DNA from: Nibrella saemangeumensis
Lineage (GTDB): Bacteria > Bacteroidota > Bacteroidia > Cytophagales > Spirosomataceae
Length of the DNA: 64,000 bases
Assembly (NCBI RefSeq): GCF_039541915.1
Contig: NZ_BAABHD010000012.1
Span: 124,001-188,000 of the forward strand
Direction: 5' to 3'
A program made the translations under genes and the position numbers. Positions 1-8,360 of the stretch are shown here, in pieces (position 1 is the stretch's first letter; every line of letters begins with the position of its first letter). The notes beneath the pieces are model-generated. The model worked only from the letters and a program-made list of their open reading frames with translations, was not told the DNA's origin and made no database searches.

Positions 1-55
1 GTAAGCCGGCTTGCCGGTGCGGTATAAAGCTGTAGAAGGGCGTAAAAACGACACT

Positions 56-2191
56 ATGTTTCAAATCACCACACAAACTGTTACCCTCCCCGACGGACGA
101 GAAATTACTATAGAAACCGGCAAACTGGCCCGTCAGGCCGACGGTGCCGTGGTAGTCCGTCTGGGTGATACGATGCTGCTGGCCACGGTGGTAACCAACA
201 AGGACGCCAAAGAAGGCGTTGATTTTCTACCCTTATCCGTTGACTATCAGGAGAAATTTGCCGCTGCTGGTCGCATTCCGGGCAGCTTCCAGCGTCGTGA
301 AGGCAAACTTTCCGATCACGAAGTCCTAATCAGCCGGCTGGTTGACCGGGCCCTGCGGCCGATCTTCCCCGAGGATTACCATGCCGATACACAGGTAAAC
401 ATTAACCTGATCTCGGCCGATGCCGAGGTATTACCGGATGCGCTGGCTGCGCTGGCTGCTTCAGCGGCCTTAGCCGTTTCGGACATTCCGTTCAACGGGC
501 CAATCTCCGAAGTGCGGGTGGCTAAAATTGACGGGGAATACAAAATCAACCCGCTGACCTCCGAACTGGAGCGGGCGACGCTGGACCTGATCGTCGGCGC
601 TACCGAGCGCGACATCTGTATGGTGGAGGGCGAAATGGAGGAGTGCTCCGAATCCGAGGTGGTCGAGGCTCTCCGCATTGCGCACGAGGTCATTAAGCTA
701 CAGTGCCAGGCGCAGAAAGAGCTGGGCGCTAAGGTAGGTAAAACTGAAAAGCGGACCTACAGCCACGAAACGCATGACGAAGAACTTCGTGCGCAGGTGC
801 GGGCGTTCTGCTACGATAAGATCTATGCCGCTGTTCGTCAGGGACAGGCAAATAAAAAAGCCCGCCGGGACGCTGCCAAGGCGGTTCTGGAAGAATTCAT
901 GGCCACGTTCCCCGAAGGAACTTTGGTAAACGAAACACTGGTTAAAACTTATTTCCATGATCTCGAATGGGAGGCCTCCCGCCGGCTGGTGCTGGATGAG
1001 CGCTACCGCCTGGATGGCCGGAAACTGGATGAAATTCGCCAGATAAACTGCGAAGTGAACTTCCTGCCCATGGCGCACGGTTCAGCCGTGTTTACCCGCG
1101 GGGAAACGCAGTCGCTGACAACGGTAACCCTGGGAACCAAGCTGGACGAGCAGATCGTGGACCAGGCCATGCGTCAGGGTTATTCAAAGTTCCTGCTTCA
1201 TTACAACTTCCCCGGTTACTCAACCGGCGAGGTAAAGCCAAACCGCGGACCTGGTCGTCGCGAAATTGGTCACGGTAATCTGGCGCACCGGTCTATCAAG
1301 AAAGTGTTGCCGACGGACGCGGATAACCCGTATACCATCCGGATTGTATCGGATATTCTGGAATCGAACGGTTCTTCGTCTATGGCTACCGTTTGCGCTG
1401 GTATTCTGGCTTTAATGGATGCCGGGGTGAAAATAAAAGCACCCGTAGCCGGTATTGCCATGGGTCTTATCACTGACGAGAATTCTGATAAATACGCCGT
1501 TCTGTCTGATATCCTCGGTGATGAAGATCACCTGGGCGATATGGACTTTAAGGTGACGGGTACCGAGAAAGGGATTACGGCCTGCCAGATGGATATGAAG
1601 GTAAACGGACTCTCCTTTGAGGTGCTGACGCAGGCCCTCGAACAGGCGCGTGCCGGTCGTTTGCACATCCTGGGCGAGATGAAGAAGGCCCTGGAGGCAC
1701 CACGGACCGATCTGAAGCCGTTTGCGCCACGGGCTACCGTCCTGAAGATTGATCAGAGCATGATCGGTGCCGTAATCGGACCAGGCGGTAAGGTAGTGCA
1801 GGAGATTCAGAAAGAGTCGGGTACGACCATTATCATCGAGGAGCGTGATAATTCTGGTTGGGTAAGTATTTTCTCAACCAATAAAGAAGGCATGGATAAA
1901 GCCCTGAGCCGCGTGAAAGGCATTGTGGCTGTTCCCGAGATCGGTGAGATTTATGATGGTAAAGTCAAGACTATTATGCCGTTCGGTGCGTTTGTCGAGT
2001 TCCTCCCAGGTAAAGATGGACTTTTGCACATTTCCGAGATCAAGTGGGAGCGACTGGAGAACATGGAAGGGGTATTGGAAGTAGGTGAAGAAGTGCGCGT
2101 AAAACTCGTAGATGTCGATAAAAAGACCGGAAAATATCGTTTGTCGCGCAAAGTGCTTCTGCCAAAGCCAGTGAACAAAAATCCAGAGTGA
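56..2191 (+). CDS. pnp: polyribonucleotide nucleotidyltransferase (PNPase)
   Basis: PNPase degrades RNA 3'-to-5' by phosphorolysis, releasing nucleoside diphosphates, in the cytoplasm as a trimer. The 711-residue protein has the full family layout: two RNase PH-like domains (about 10-150 and 320-460) separated by a helical linker, a KH domain with the IGPGGK loop near residue 570, and an S1 domain from about 630 (GEIYDGKV, then PFGAFVEFLPGKDGLLHISEI). Frame is open upstream to position 11, but homologues begin at MFQITTQTV, so the ATG at 56 is preferred; the extra 15 residues look untranslated. It is followed after 71 bp by the primary sigma factor gene on the same strand. Identification is certain; only the start is open to doubt. 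Confidence 0.97.
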   Translation: MFQITTQTVTLPDGREITIETGKLARQADGAVVVRLGDTMLLATVVTNKDAKEGVDFLPLSVDYQEKFAAAGRIPGSFQRREGKLSDHEVLISRLVDRALRPIFPEDYHADTQVNINLISADAEVLPDALAALAASAALAVSDIPFNGPISEVRVAKIDGEYKINPLTSELERATLDLIVGATERDICMVEGEMEECSESEVVEALRIAHEVIKLQCQAQKELGAKVGKTEKRTYSHETHDEELRAQVRAFCYDKIYAAVRQGQANKKARRDAAKAVLEEFMATFPEGTLVNETLVKTYFHDLEWEASRRLVLDERYRLDGRKLDEIRQINCEVNFLPMAHGSAVFTRGETQSLTTVTLGTKLDEQIVDQAMRQGYSKFLLHYNFPGYSTGEVKPNRGPGRREIGHGNLAHRSIKKVLPTDADNPYTIRIVSDILESNGSSSMATVCAGILALMDAGVKIKAPVAGIAMGLITDENSDKYAVLSDILGDEDHLGDMDFKVTGTEKGITACQMDMKVNGLSFEVLTQALEQARAGRLHILGEMKKALEAPRTDLKPFAPRATVLKIDQSMIGAVIGPGGKVVQEIQKESGTTIIIEERDNSGWVSIFSTNKEGMDKALSRVKGIVAVPEIGEIYDGKVKTIMPFGAFVEFLPGKDGLLHISEIKWERLENMEGVLEVGEEVRVKLVDVDKKTGKYRLSRKVLLPKPVNKNPE

Positions 2192-2262
2192 TTTGTTACT
2201 TTTCTGTGTATTGCCGCGTTACCACAATACGTTATATAGCCATAAATCCGGTGTAACGTCCC

Positions 2263-3126
2263 ATGAGACAGCTAAAGATTAGTAAACAAATTACCAACCG
2301 CGAGAGCCAATCGCTGGACAAGTATTTACAAGAAATTGGCAAAGTAGATCTGCTTACGCCCGACGAGGAAGTGATGCTGGCCCAAAAGATTCGGGAAGGG
2401 GATCAGTTATCTCTGGAGCGTCTGACCAAAGCCAACCTGCGCTTCGTGGTGTCGGTAGCCAAGCAGTACCAGAACCAGGGGCTTTCGCTGGGTGACCTGA
2501 TCAACGAAGGAAACTTAGGTTTGATCAAAGCGGCACAGCGTTTCGACGAGACCCGGGGTTTTAAATTTATCTCCTACGCTGTCTGGTGGATTCGTCAGTC
2601 GATTCTGCAGGCTTTGGCTGAGCAGTCGCGGATTGTGCGCCTGCCGCTGAACCGGGTAGGGTCATTGAACAAGATTTCGAAGACGTTCTCGGATCTGGAA
2701 CAGAAATTTGAGCGGGAGCCGTCACCGGAAGAATTGGCCGCCGTACTGGATATTACTGCCGCTGAGGTTGTGGATACCCTGAAAATTTCGGGTCGTCACG
2801 TATCGATGGACGCTCCGTTCGTGCAGGGTGAAGAAAACAGCCTGCTGGACGTATTGGAAAACGATGGTGAAGACAAACCGGATTCTGGCCTGATCAATGA
2901 TTCGCTGCGCAAAGAAGTACAGCGGGCGTTGTCGACGCTGACCCAACGCGAAGCCGACGTGATTGCCCTGTACTTTGGCCTTAACGGCGAACACGCTATG
3001 ACGCTGGAAGAAATTGGCGAGAAGTTTAATCTGACCCGCGAGCGCGTACGTCAGATTAAAGAGAAAGCCATTCGTCGCCTGCGCCATACGTCCCGCTCCA
3101 AAGCGTTGAAGACCTATTTAGGTTAA
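2263..3126 (+). CDS. rpoD: primary sigma-70 factor, short Bacteroidota type
   Basis: This is the housekeeping sigma factor that directs RNA polymerase to most promoters. The 287-residue length and the opening MRQLKISKQ...SLDKYLQEIGKVDLL are typical of the Bacteroidota primary sigma, which lacks the long acidic region 1.1 of E. coli RpoD. Region 1.2 lies at about 18-50, region 2 at about 60-120 (NLRFVVSVAKQY, then GLIKAAQRFD and the WWIRQSI segment that melts the -10), region 3 at about 130-200, and region 4 at about 215-285 with the helix-turn-helix LEEIGEKFNLTRERVRQI. This phylum uses a -7 TAnnTTTG and -33 TTG promoter, and matches to it appear elsewhere in the window. A strong terminator follows the stop. 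Confidence 0.96.
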   Translation: MRQLKISKQITNRESQSLDKYLQEIGKVDLLTPDEEVMLAQKIREGDQLSLERLTKANLRFVVSVAKQYQNQGLSLGDLINEGNLGLIKAAQRFDETRGFKFISYAVWWIRQSILQALAEQSRIVRLPLNRVGSLNKISKTFSDLEQKFEREPSPEELAAVLDITAAEVVDTLKISGRHVSMDAPFVQGEENSLLDVLENDGEDKPDSGLINDSLRKEVQRALSTLTQREADVIALYFGLNGEHAMTLEEIGEKFNLTRERVRQIKEKAIRRLRHTSRSKALKTYLG

Positions 3127-3148
3127 TAACCATACAAACGTTTATAGA

Positions 3149-3174
3149 AAGCCCCCGTCACTGGGGGCTTTTTT
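3149..3174 (+). terminator. intrinsic terminator after rpoD
   Basis: An 8-bp perfect stem (AAGCCCCC / GGGGGCTT) with a 6-nt loop (GTCACT) is followed directly by a T run. It starts 23 bp after the rpoD stop, so it very likely ends the pnp-rpoD transcript. Its descending arm also forms part of a second palindrome (3166-3194), which makes the two structures mutually exclusive. Confidence 0.88.
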
Positions 3175-3194
3175 GATTTAAAATCAAAAAAGCC
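3166..3194. repeat. 29-bp palindrome overlapping the terminator and the menD start
   Basis: A perfect 14-bp inverted repeat (GGCTTTTTTGATTT and its complement) surrounds a single central A. The left arm reuses the GGC and T run of the rpoD terminator, and the right arm ends one base before the menD GTG codon. In RNA it could compete with the terminator hairpin, or on the - strand act as a terminator in its own right. Seen directly; any regulatory role is inference. Confidence 0.8.
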
Positions 3195-3195
3195 C

Positions 3196-4959
3196 GTGCC
3201 CGTCCTGCAACCGATTGTTAATCTGGCCGAACTGCTGTACCAGAAAGGTGTCACTGACGTCATTGTTTCTCCCGGCTCGCGGTCGGCCCCGCTGACGCTG
3301 GCCGTTGCCCGGCATCCAAAGCTGCGGGTGCGGGTCATTGCCGACGAACGGTCCGCCGGCTTTATCGCGCTTGGCCTGGCGCAGCAGTGCATCAATAACC
3401 GACAACCTCGGCCGGTCGCTATTATCTGTACCTCCGGCAGTGCGGTGTATAATCTGGCACCCGCCATAGCCGAAGCGTACTTTCAGGAGATACCGCTTGT
3501 GCTCCTGACCGCCGACCGGCCGCGGGAGTGGGTGCATCAGCAGGACGGCCAAACCATTTTTCAGGCAGGTATTTTTGGTCAGCACGTCAAGCGGAGCTAT
3601 GATTTGCCGGCCGATTATGGGCATCCGGACGCCCGATGGTATATTGAACGGTCCGTTAACGAAGCGCTGAACCTGAGTGGGTTAACACCGTTAGGCCCGG
3701 TCCATGTCAATGTTCCGTTGCGGGAACCCTTCTATCCCAAGGAAGGGGAGACGTTCCACTACGAGCCGGTACGGATCATTGACGCCCTACCCGTTCAGCC
3801 GGAACTGCCGGCTTCTGTTTGGCACCAGTTGCTCAGGGAGTGGGAGGGGGCTGAGCGAAAGCTGATCGCGGTGGGGCAGATGTCGTACCATCCGGAGTTG
3901 ACGGCTATCCTACAGAAAATCAGTGATGAACTGGCCGTACCTGTGGTCGGCGAAATCATCAGTAACCTGCACCAGAATGGGGTTTTTATCACCCAATCGG
4001 ATACCTTTCTGAGCAGCGCGGCTGGGGAAGACTGGCTACAGAAACTGCGTCCGGAATTGCTGATTACCTGTGGGCATTCGTTTCTGACCCGAAATTTAAA
4101 GACATTCCTGCGGAAGAATTCGGCCCCGCAGCACTGGCACATTCAGCCATCGGCCGACCGGATTGTTGATTCGTTTCAGTCCCTAACAAAACTTATCCCC
4201 ACCGGGCCGCTTTACTTTTTTGAGAAGCTATTTGCTGATCTGGATTACCAGCGGTTTTTGCAGGGGGATGAGGACGAAGAGGAACAGGAATTTTTACAGC
4301 GCTGGCAGAATGCCGACCGGCGGGCCGGAAAGCTGGTACAGGATGCTTTACGTCCGGCGGAACCCTTTGTCGAATGGGCGGCTGTGCAGACTATCCTGGA
4401 GCAACTGCCGCAGCATTCGATTTTGCACCTGGCTAACAGCATGCCGGTGCGGTACGCGAACCTGTGCGGCATTCGCGCCGACCAGCAAATAGCCGTGTCG
4501 GCGAACCGGGGCACGAGCGGCATTGATGGTTGTCTGAGTACCGCCGTGGGGGCCGCCCTGGCTACCGACCAGATCGTAACGATCTTTGTTGGCGATGTTG
4601 CCTTTTTTTATGACCGGAATGCCCTCTGGAATCCTTACCTACCCGCCAATCTGCGGATCGTCCTGTTCAATAACCATGGCGGGCATATCTTCCGCATGAT
4701 CGACGGCTCTGCCCAGCAGCCCGAACTGGAAACCTACTTTGAAACGGAGCAGCCGCTATCCGGACGTGCCTCCGCCGAAGAAGCCGGTATTGACTACCGG
4801 AGTTGCCGGACCACCGACGAACTGCTGGCGGCACTAACGGGCTTCTTTGACAAAGGGTCAACCGCCAGGCTCCTGGAAGTCTTTACTGATAAGCGGGTAA
4901 ACGCCGATATGTTTCAGCCATACAAAGCACAGGTGAAGCAGCAGTTTGGCGGCCGTTAG
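3196..4959 (+). CDS. menD: 2-succinyl-5-enolpyruvyl-6-hydroxy-3-cyclohexene-1-carboxylate synthase
   Basis: MenD is the thiamine-diphosphate enzyme that joins isochorismate and 2-oxoglutarate in menaquinone synthesis, in the cytoplasm. The 587-residue length fits the family. The N-terminal domain has VSPGSRSAPLTLAVA (about 24-38) and TSGSAVYNLAPAIAEAY, and LTADRP follows. The C-terminal ThDP/metal region is GDVAFFYDRNALWN ending in NNHGGHIF (about 475-505). The start is GTG at 3196; homologues begin with a similar VxPIVNLAELL segment, and no ATG is available in the right place. No other men genes are nearby, so it is a lone pathway member here. Its stop overlaps the stop of the convergent TPR lipoprotein gene by 4 bp. 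Confidence 0.94.
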   Translation: MPVLQPIVNLAELLYQKGVTDVIVSPGSRSAPLTLAVARHPKLRVRVIADERSAGFIALGLAQQCINNRQPRPVAIICTSGSAVYNLAPAIAEAYFQEIPLVLLTADRPREWVHQQDGQTIFQAGIFGQHVKRSYDLPADYGHPDARWYIERSVNEALNLSGLTPLGPVHVNVPLREPFYPKEGETFHYEPVRIIDALPVQPELPASVWHQLLREWEGAERKLIAVGQMSYHPELTAILQKISDELAVPVVGEIISNLHQNGVFITQSDTFLSSAAGEDWLQKLRPELLITCGHSFLTRNLKTFLRKNSAPQHWHIQPSADRIVDSFQSLTKLIPTGPLYFFEKLFADLDYQRFLQGDEDEEEQEFLQRWQNADRRAGKLVQDALRPAEPFVEWAAVQTILEQLPQHSILHLANSMPVRYANLCGIRADQQIAVSANRGTSGIDGCLSTAVGAALATDQIVTIFVGDVAFFYDRNALWNPYLPANLRIVLFNNHGGHIFRMIDGSAQQPELETYFETEQPLSGRASAEEAGIDYRSCRTTDELLAALTGFFDKGSTARLLEVFTDKRVNADMFQPYKAQVKQQFGGR

Positions 4960-6014
4960 CGGGCGGAGCAGAAAATAGTCCGTTGTTGTTTAGCCAGGTT
5001 ATCGCCGGCAATTTCGCCGGTTCGCCAGGCTTCGCAGGCTTTGGTCAGATTGCCGGTTCCCTGGTACGCTTCGCCCAGATGGAAATAAACCTGTTCCACT
5101 GCCGGGTCTAGCTGTTCCGCTTTTTTCAGGGCGTCCAGCGCCGGGGCTGGTTGCTTTTGCCGGAGGTAGTAGATACCCAGGTTGCGGTGCGCCCAGCCGT
5201 TTTGGTTGTCAAGCCGGATGGATTCCTGCATCAGCGGTAACGCTTCTTTATCCTGGTTGAGCATCATCAGGTAATACGCCTTATTGTTGAGGTAATAAGG
5301 CTGATTGGGTTTCTGCTCCAGCGCCCGGTTCACATGGGCCAGCGCCGATTCAAAATTCTTGGTCCGGGCCAAGATCATGCTGAGGTTGTTCAGGGCTTCG
5401 TGCTGTTTCGGGTTGAGTTGCAGCGCCCGCTCCAGGTCCAGTTGCGATTGCTCGAAGGCTTTCTGCTGAAAAAGCAGGACACCCCGGTTGGTCAGGGCTT
5501 CGGCATTGTTGGGGTCCAACTGAATAGCGCGGTCATAAGCGGCCTGAGCGGGAGCGAGGTTGTTTAACCGGGTATAGGTATCGCCGAGCCGGGACTGGTA
5601 AAATGCCGAATCTTTGTAGGTTTTCTCAATGCGCTGGAGGTCAGCCAGGCTGCTCCGGGCGTCGTTCAGGTCGTTTTTTATATCGGCGCGGTTCAGGTAA
5701 GCAGATTCAAAGTCGGGATCGATCTCAATGGCTTTGTTAAAATCAGCCAGTGCGCCCTGTGCATCGCCGTTCCGGTATTTGGCTAGCCCCCGGTTATTAA
5801 AGGCATCGGCAAAATCCGGCTTTTTTTCGATGGCTTCCGAATAGAAACGGATAGCTTCGCGGTATTCCCGCTTGCTAAGCTGTACATTGCCCTTCAGAAA
5901 AAACTGGGCGGCTTCGGCCTGTTTATTATCGGAGCAGCCCGAAACCAGACAAAGGCCCAAAGCCAGCAGGCATTTTAGGGCGAAAAGTGGTTTAGCTTTG
6001 AGGAACCATCCCAT
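4956..6014 (-). CDS. TPR-repeat lipoprotein
   Basis: A 352-residue exported protein made almost wholly of tetratricopeptide repeats (about residues 30-345, with alternating A/G-N-L-Y-P motifs such as PDFADAFNNRGLAKYRNGD and PNNAEALTNRGVLLFQQ). The N terminus MGWFLKAKPLFALKCLLALGLCLVSGC is a lipoprotein signal with the lipobox cysteine followed by SDNK. Frame stays open to 6281, but the upstream part has no signal-like features and runs over a divergent gene, so the start at 6014 is preferred. TPRs mediate protein-protein contacts; the partner cannot be read from sequence. It is divergent from the small gene at 6030 with only 15 bp between the start codons. Confidence 0.85.
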   Translation of the reverse strand: MGWFLKAKPLFALKCLLALGLCLVSGCSDNKQAEAAQFFLKGNVQLSKREYREAIRFYSEAIEKKPDFADAFNNRGLAKYRNGDAQGALADFNKAIEIDPDFESAYLNRADIKNDLNDARSSLADLQRIEKTYKDSAFYQSRLGDTYTRLNNLAPAQAAYDRAIQLDPNNAEALTNRGVLLFQQKAFEQSQLDLERALQLNPKQHEALNNLSMILARTKNFESALAHVNRALEQKPNQPYYLNNKAYYLMMLNQDKEALPLMQESIRLDNQNGWAHRNLGIYYLRQKQPAPALDALKKAEQLDPAVEQVYFHLGEAYQGTGNLTKACEAWRTGEIAGDNLAKQQRTIFCSAR

Positions 6015-6029
6015 ACGATTACTACTGCT

Positions 6030-6278
6030 ATGCGTCATTTGCGAGATATTGCTCATCCACAGTTCCGGATTTCGGTGTTTGCCTGGAACAACAAGTTTAT
6101 TGTCAAATTTGAAAACGGGATGCTGGAACAAACCTATAAAATAAGCGAGCTGGACGTTGCCGGCCCGGAAGACGTCGATACCTTGCTGGACCCGCCTTTC
6201 CTGGAGCAGGTTTCCCGGCGCTTCCAGGAAATGGATGCGGATTGGGGGGCCAGTATGGAACGGAATGGGGTATCTTGA
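6030..6278 (+). CDS. small conserved hypothetical protein, 82 aa
   Basis: An 82-residue protein beginning MRHLRDIAHPQFRISVFAWNNKFIVKFENG. From memory, short proteins of this pattern (MRHLRDI-P-H-P...W-N-K-(F/Y)-I-(V/I)-K...EQT(Y/F)KI, then an acidic segment and a C-terminal helix ending near W) occur across Cytophagales; no function is known to me. There is no signal peptide or membrane segment, so it should be cytosolic. It is divergent from the TPR lipoprotein gene and is followed immediately by the 31-bp-arm palindrome at 6281, which can end its transcript. Confidence 0.72.
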   Translation: MRHLRDIAHPQFRISVFAWNNKFIVKFENGMLEQTYKISELDVAGPEDVDTLLDPPFLEQVSRRFQEMDADWGASMERNGVS

Positions 6279-6280
6279 CA

Positions 6281-6359
6281 TTTTTTGTCATCCCGACGCA
6301 GGAGGGATCTTAGGCGAAAGCTACCAGCAAGATCCCTCCTGCGTCGGGATGACAAAAAA
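6281..6359. repeat. long perfect palindrome, REP-like, probably a two-way terminator
   Basis: Two perfectly complementary 31-bp arms (6281-6311 and 6329-6359) enclose a 17-nt loop. Each arm carries the core GTCATCCCGACGCAGGAGGG and ends in six T (left) or six A (right), so transcripts from either strand would make a hairpin followed by U residues. It sits between convergent genes, which suits a bidirectional terminator. The core resembles repeats found scattered in other Bacteroidota genomes, so it may be a member of a dispersed palindromic family. No second copy was noticed in this window. Confidence 0.9.
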
Positions 6360-6373
6360 CGCAATGACAAACA

Positions 6374-8242
6374 TTACCTTCCCTCCGTAGCTGAGCCGAC
6401 CTGATTCTGAATGTTTAGCCAACGATTGAGGAGCGCCCGCTGCTGTTGGGTAGGATTCGGAACCATTTCGAACCGGTAGCTGAGGAGCGGGTTCTCCGCT
6501 AAGGTAATGTTCAGTTCACGCTGGATACCATCGCGGTTGACCATAACCCGGATTTTATCACCGGTTCGTTTACCCGCTAATGCGTTGTTCAGGTCTGCAC
6601 CGACACGAACGCTGTCGACAAACAGAATTTCATCACCGGTATTGAGTCCTCCGTTCCAGGCGGCTGAGTTCCGGCGAACCGAAGACACTGTGAGTTTACC
6701 GTTAGCGAACGTGGTAGCCGCTCCCAGGTATCCCTGATTGTTGGGAATTACCGTATTGGCCAGTTGCAGGCCGAAAGGCAGAACGAATGCGTTGTAGTCG
6801 ATCACCTCGGTGCCGTAGACGTATTTGCGGAAGAAGTCATCCAGATTTCGGTTGGCTACCTGCTCGGCGGCTTTTTTGAATTCTTCGTCGGTGAAACCCC
6901 GCTGCCGTTTCTTGTAATATTCGTTCCATAAGAAACGCATCAGGTCATCCAGGTTGCGGGTGCCGTTGGTGTTCGCCAGAATCGTCAGGTTCAGCAGATT
7001 GGCCAGCACACTGCCTTTGGTGTAATAGGAAATGGTGCTGTTGGTGGAATTCTCATTAGGCCGGTACGCTTTGATCCAGGCATCAAAGCTGGACTCCGCC
7101 ACCGACTGTACCCGCGAGCCGGGCTGATTCTCAATGCTATTGATGTCACCGGCTAGAATGTTCAGGTACTGGTCGGGGGTAAAGTACCCGGCCCGGCGCA
7201 GGATGTAGTCTTCGTAAAAAGACGTAAAGCCTTCGGACACCCATAGCATACTGGTGTAATTCTCGTTATCGTAGTCAAACGGACCTAAGGCGACAGGCCG
7301 AATCCGCTTTACATTCCAAAGGTGAAAATACTCGTGCGCGACCAGCGTCAGGAAGCGCTTGTAATTCGTCTCGTTTTTATACGCTTCCCGTGTGGTCTGT
7401 AGCGTAGTGGAGTTCTGGTGTTCAAGGCCACCGCTGGGGTTCCCGAAATGATGCACAATAAAAGTATATGACTGGCAGGGGTGTTCGCCGATAACCGTGG
7501 CTGCAGCTTCGCAGACCTTTTTATAATCAGCCGCCAGTTTAGTGGCATCATACTCTACCTCGCCGTACATGGCTACGGTATGGGGTATGCCGGATGCGGT
7601 AAAGGTAAATGTTCGGTGATTGCCGATTTCGATGGGTGAATCCACCAGGATATCGTAATTCAAGGCACGGAACGTAAACGGTTGCCCGTTGACCGGCTCC
7701 AGGCCGGTGCTGACTTTGTTCCAGCCGGTAAAGGGCTGAATGACTACCTGATGCGGATACCCCTTCAGGTCATTCTGGTACAGAAAAATGCTGGCTCCGT
7801 TCAGGTACCCATGGGTGGCATCGAGGTGACTGGTTCGCACCGACAGTTCGTTGGCGTATACGCGGTAGCGGAGTGTTATATTATCGTCAGCCGTAGTAAT
7901 CCGCCAGGTATTTTTGTTAATCTTCTGAGCCGGTAACGCTTTACCGCCCGATTGAGCCGTAAAGCCTTCGACGTTCCTGGCGTACTCCCGGATCAGGTAC
8001 GAACCCGGGGTCCAGACCGGCATCTTAACATCGACATAGCCATTTTTTTTGAGACTGGTCAGGCCGGCAAAATTGCTCAGGCGCATTTCTACCTCGAAAA
8101 AATGCGTTTGTGGCTGAGGCATGGATAAGGTATAGACGATGGATGGTGCAGGGGCCGTTTCGTTTTCGGCCTGTACCGTTGCTAAGATTCCGACCAGCAG
8201 CCAGACCCAGAGTAAAAACACCTCACAGGATTTTTTTTTCAT
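6374..8242 (-). CDS. M61-family metallopeptidase with PDZ domain, exported
   Basis: A 622-residue exported zinc peptidase of the M61 (glycyl aminopeptidase-like) family. A signal peptide covers about residues 1-25 (MKKKSCEVFLLWVWLLVGILATVQA). An N-terminal beta domain runs to about 230. The catalytic region has HEYFH at about 303-307 followed by LWNVKRIRP, and the downstream third zinc ligand lies in SEGFTSFYEDY. A PDZ-type domain lies at about 505-575 (LTVSSVRRNSAAWNGGLNTGDEILFVD). It probably works on peptides in the periplasm or at the cell surface. It converges on the small gene at 6030, with the palindrome between them; the next gene upstream is divergent. Confidence 0.9.
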   Translation of the reverse strand: MKKKSCEVFLLWVWLLVGILATVQAENETAPAPSIVYTLSMPQPQTHFFEVEMRLSNFAGLTSLKKNGYVDVKMPVWTPGSYLIREYARNVEGFTAQSGGKALPAQKINKNTWRITTADDNITLRYRVYANELSVRTSHLDATHGYLNGASIFLYQNDLKGYPHQVVIQPFTGWNKVSTGLEPVNGQPFTFRALNYDILVDSPIEIGNHRTFTFTASGIPHTVAMYGEVEYDATKLAADYKKVCEAAATVIGEHPCQSYTFIVHHFGNPSGGLEHQNSTTLQTTREAYKNETNYKRFLTLVAHEYFHLWNVKRIRPVALGPFDYDNENYTSMLWVSEGFTSFYEDYILRRAGYFTPDQYLNILAGDINSIENQPGSRVQSVAESSFDAWIKAYRPNENSTNSTISYYTKGSVLANLLNLTILANTNGTRNLDDLMRFLWNEYYKKRQRGFTDEEFKKAAEQVANRNLDDFFRKYVYGTEVIDYNAFVLPFGLQLANTVIPNNQGYLGAATTFANGKLTVSSVRRNSAAWNGGLNTGDEILFVDSVRVGADLNNALAGKRTGDKIRVMVNRDGIQRELNITLAENPLLSYRFEMVPNPTQQQRALLNRWLNIQNQVGSATEGR

Positions 8243-8360
8243 ACGGAAATAAGAGTACTTTCGTTTTTAACGTAATCCGACAGGGCTGGCTTACGCAGTC
8301 TGTTCAAAATGTCGGCGAAACTACAATGCTTTCAAAGGATTCACAACCTTTGTGTAATCT

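Noticed and set aside
6015..6281. N-terminal extension of the TPR lipoprotein
   Set aside because: It would bury the lipoprotein signal 89 residues inside the protein and runs over the divergent small gene.
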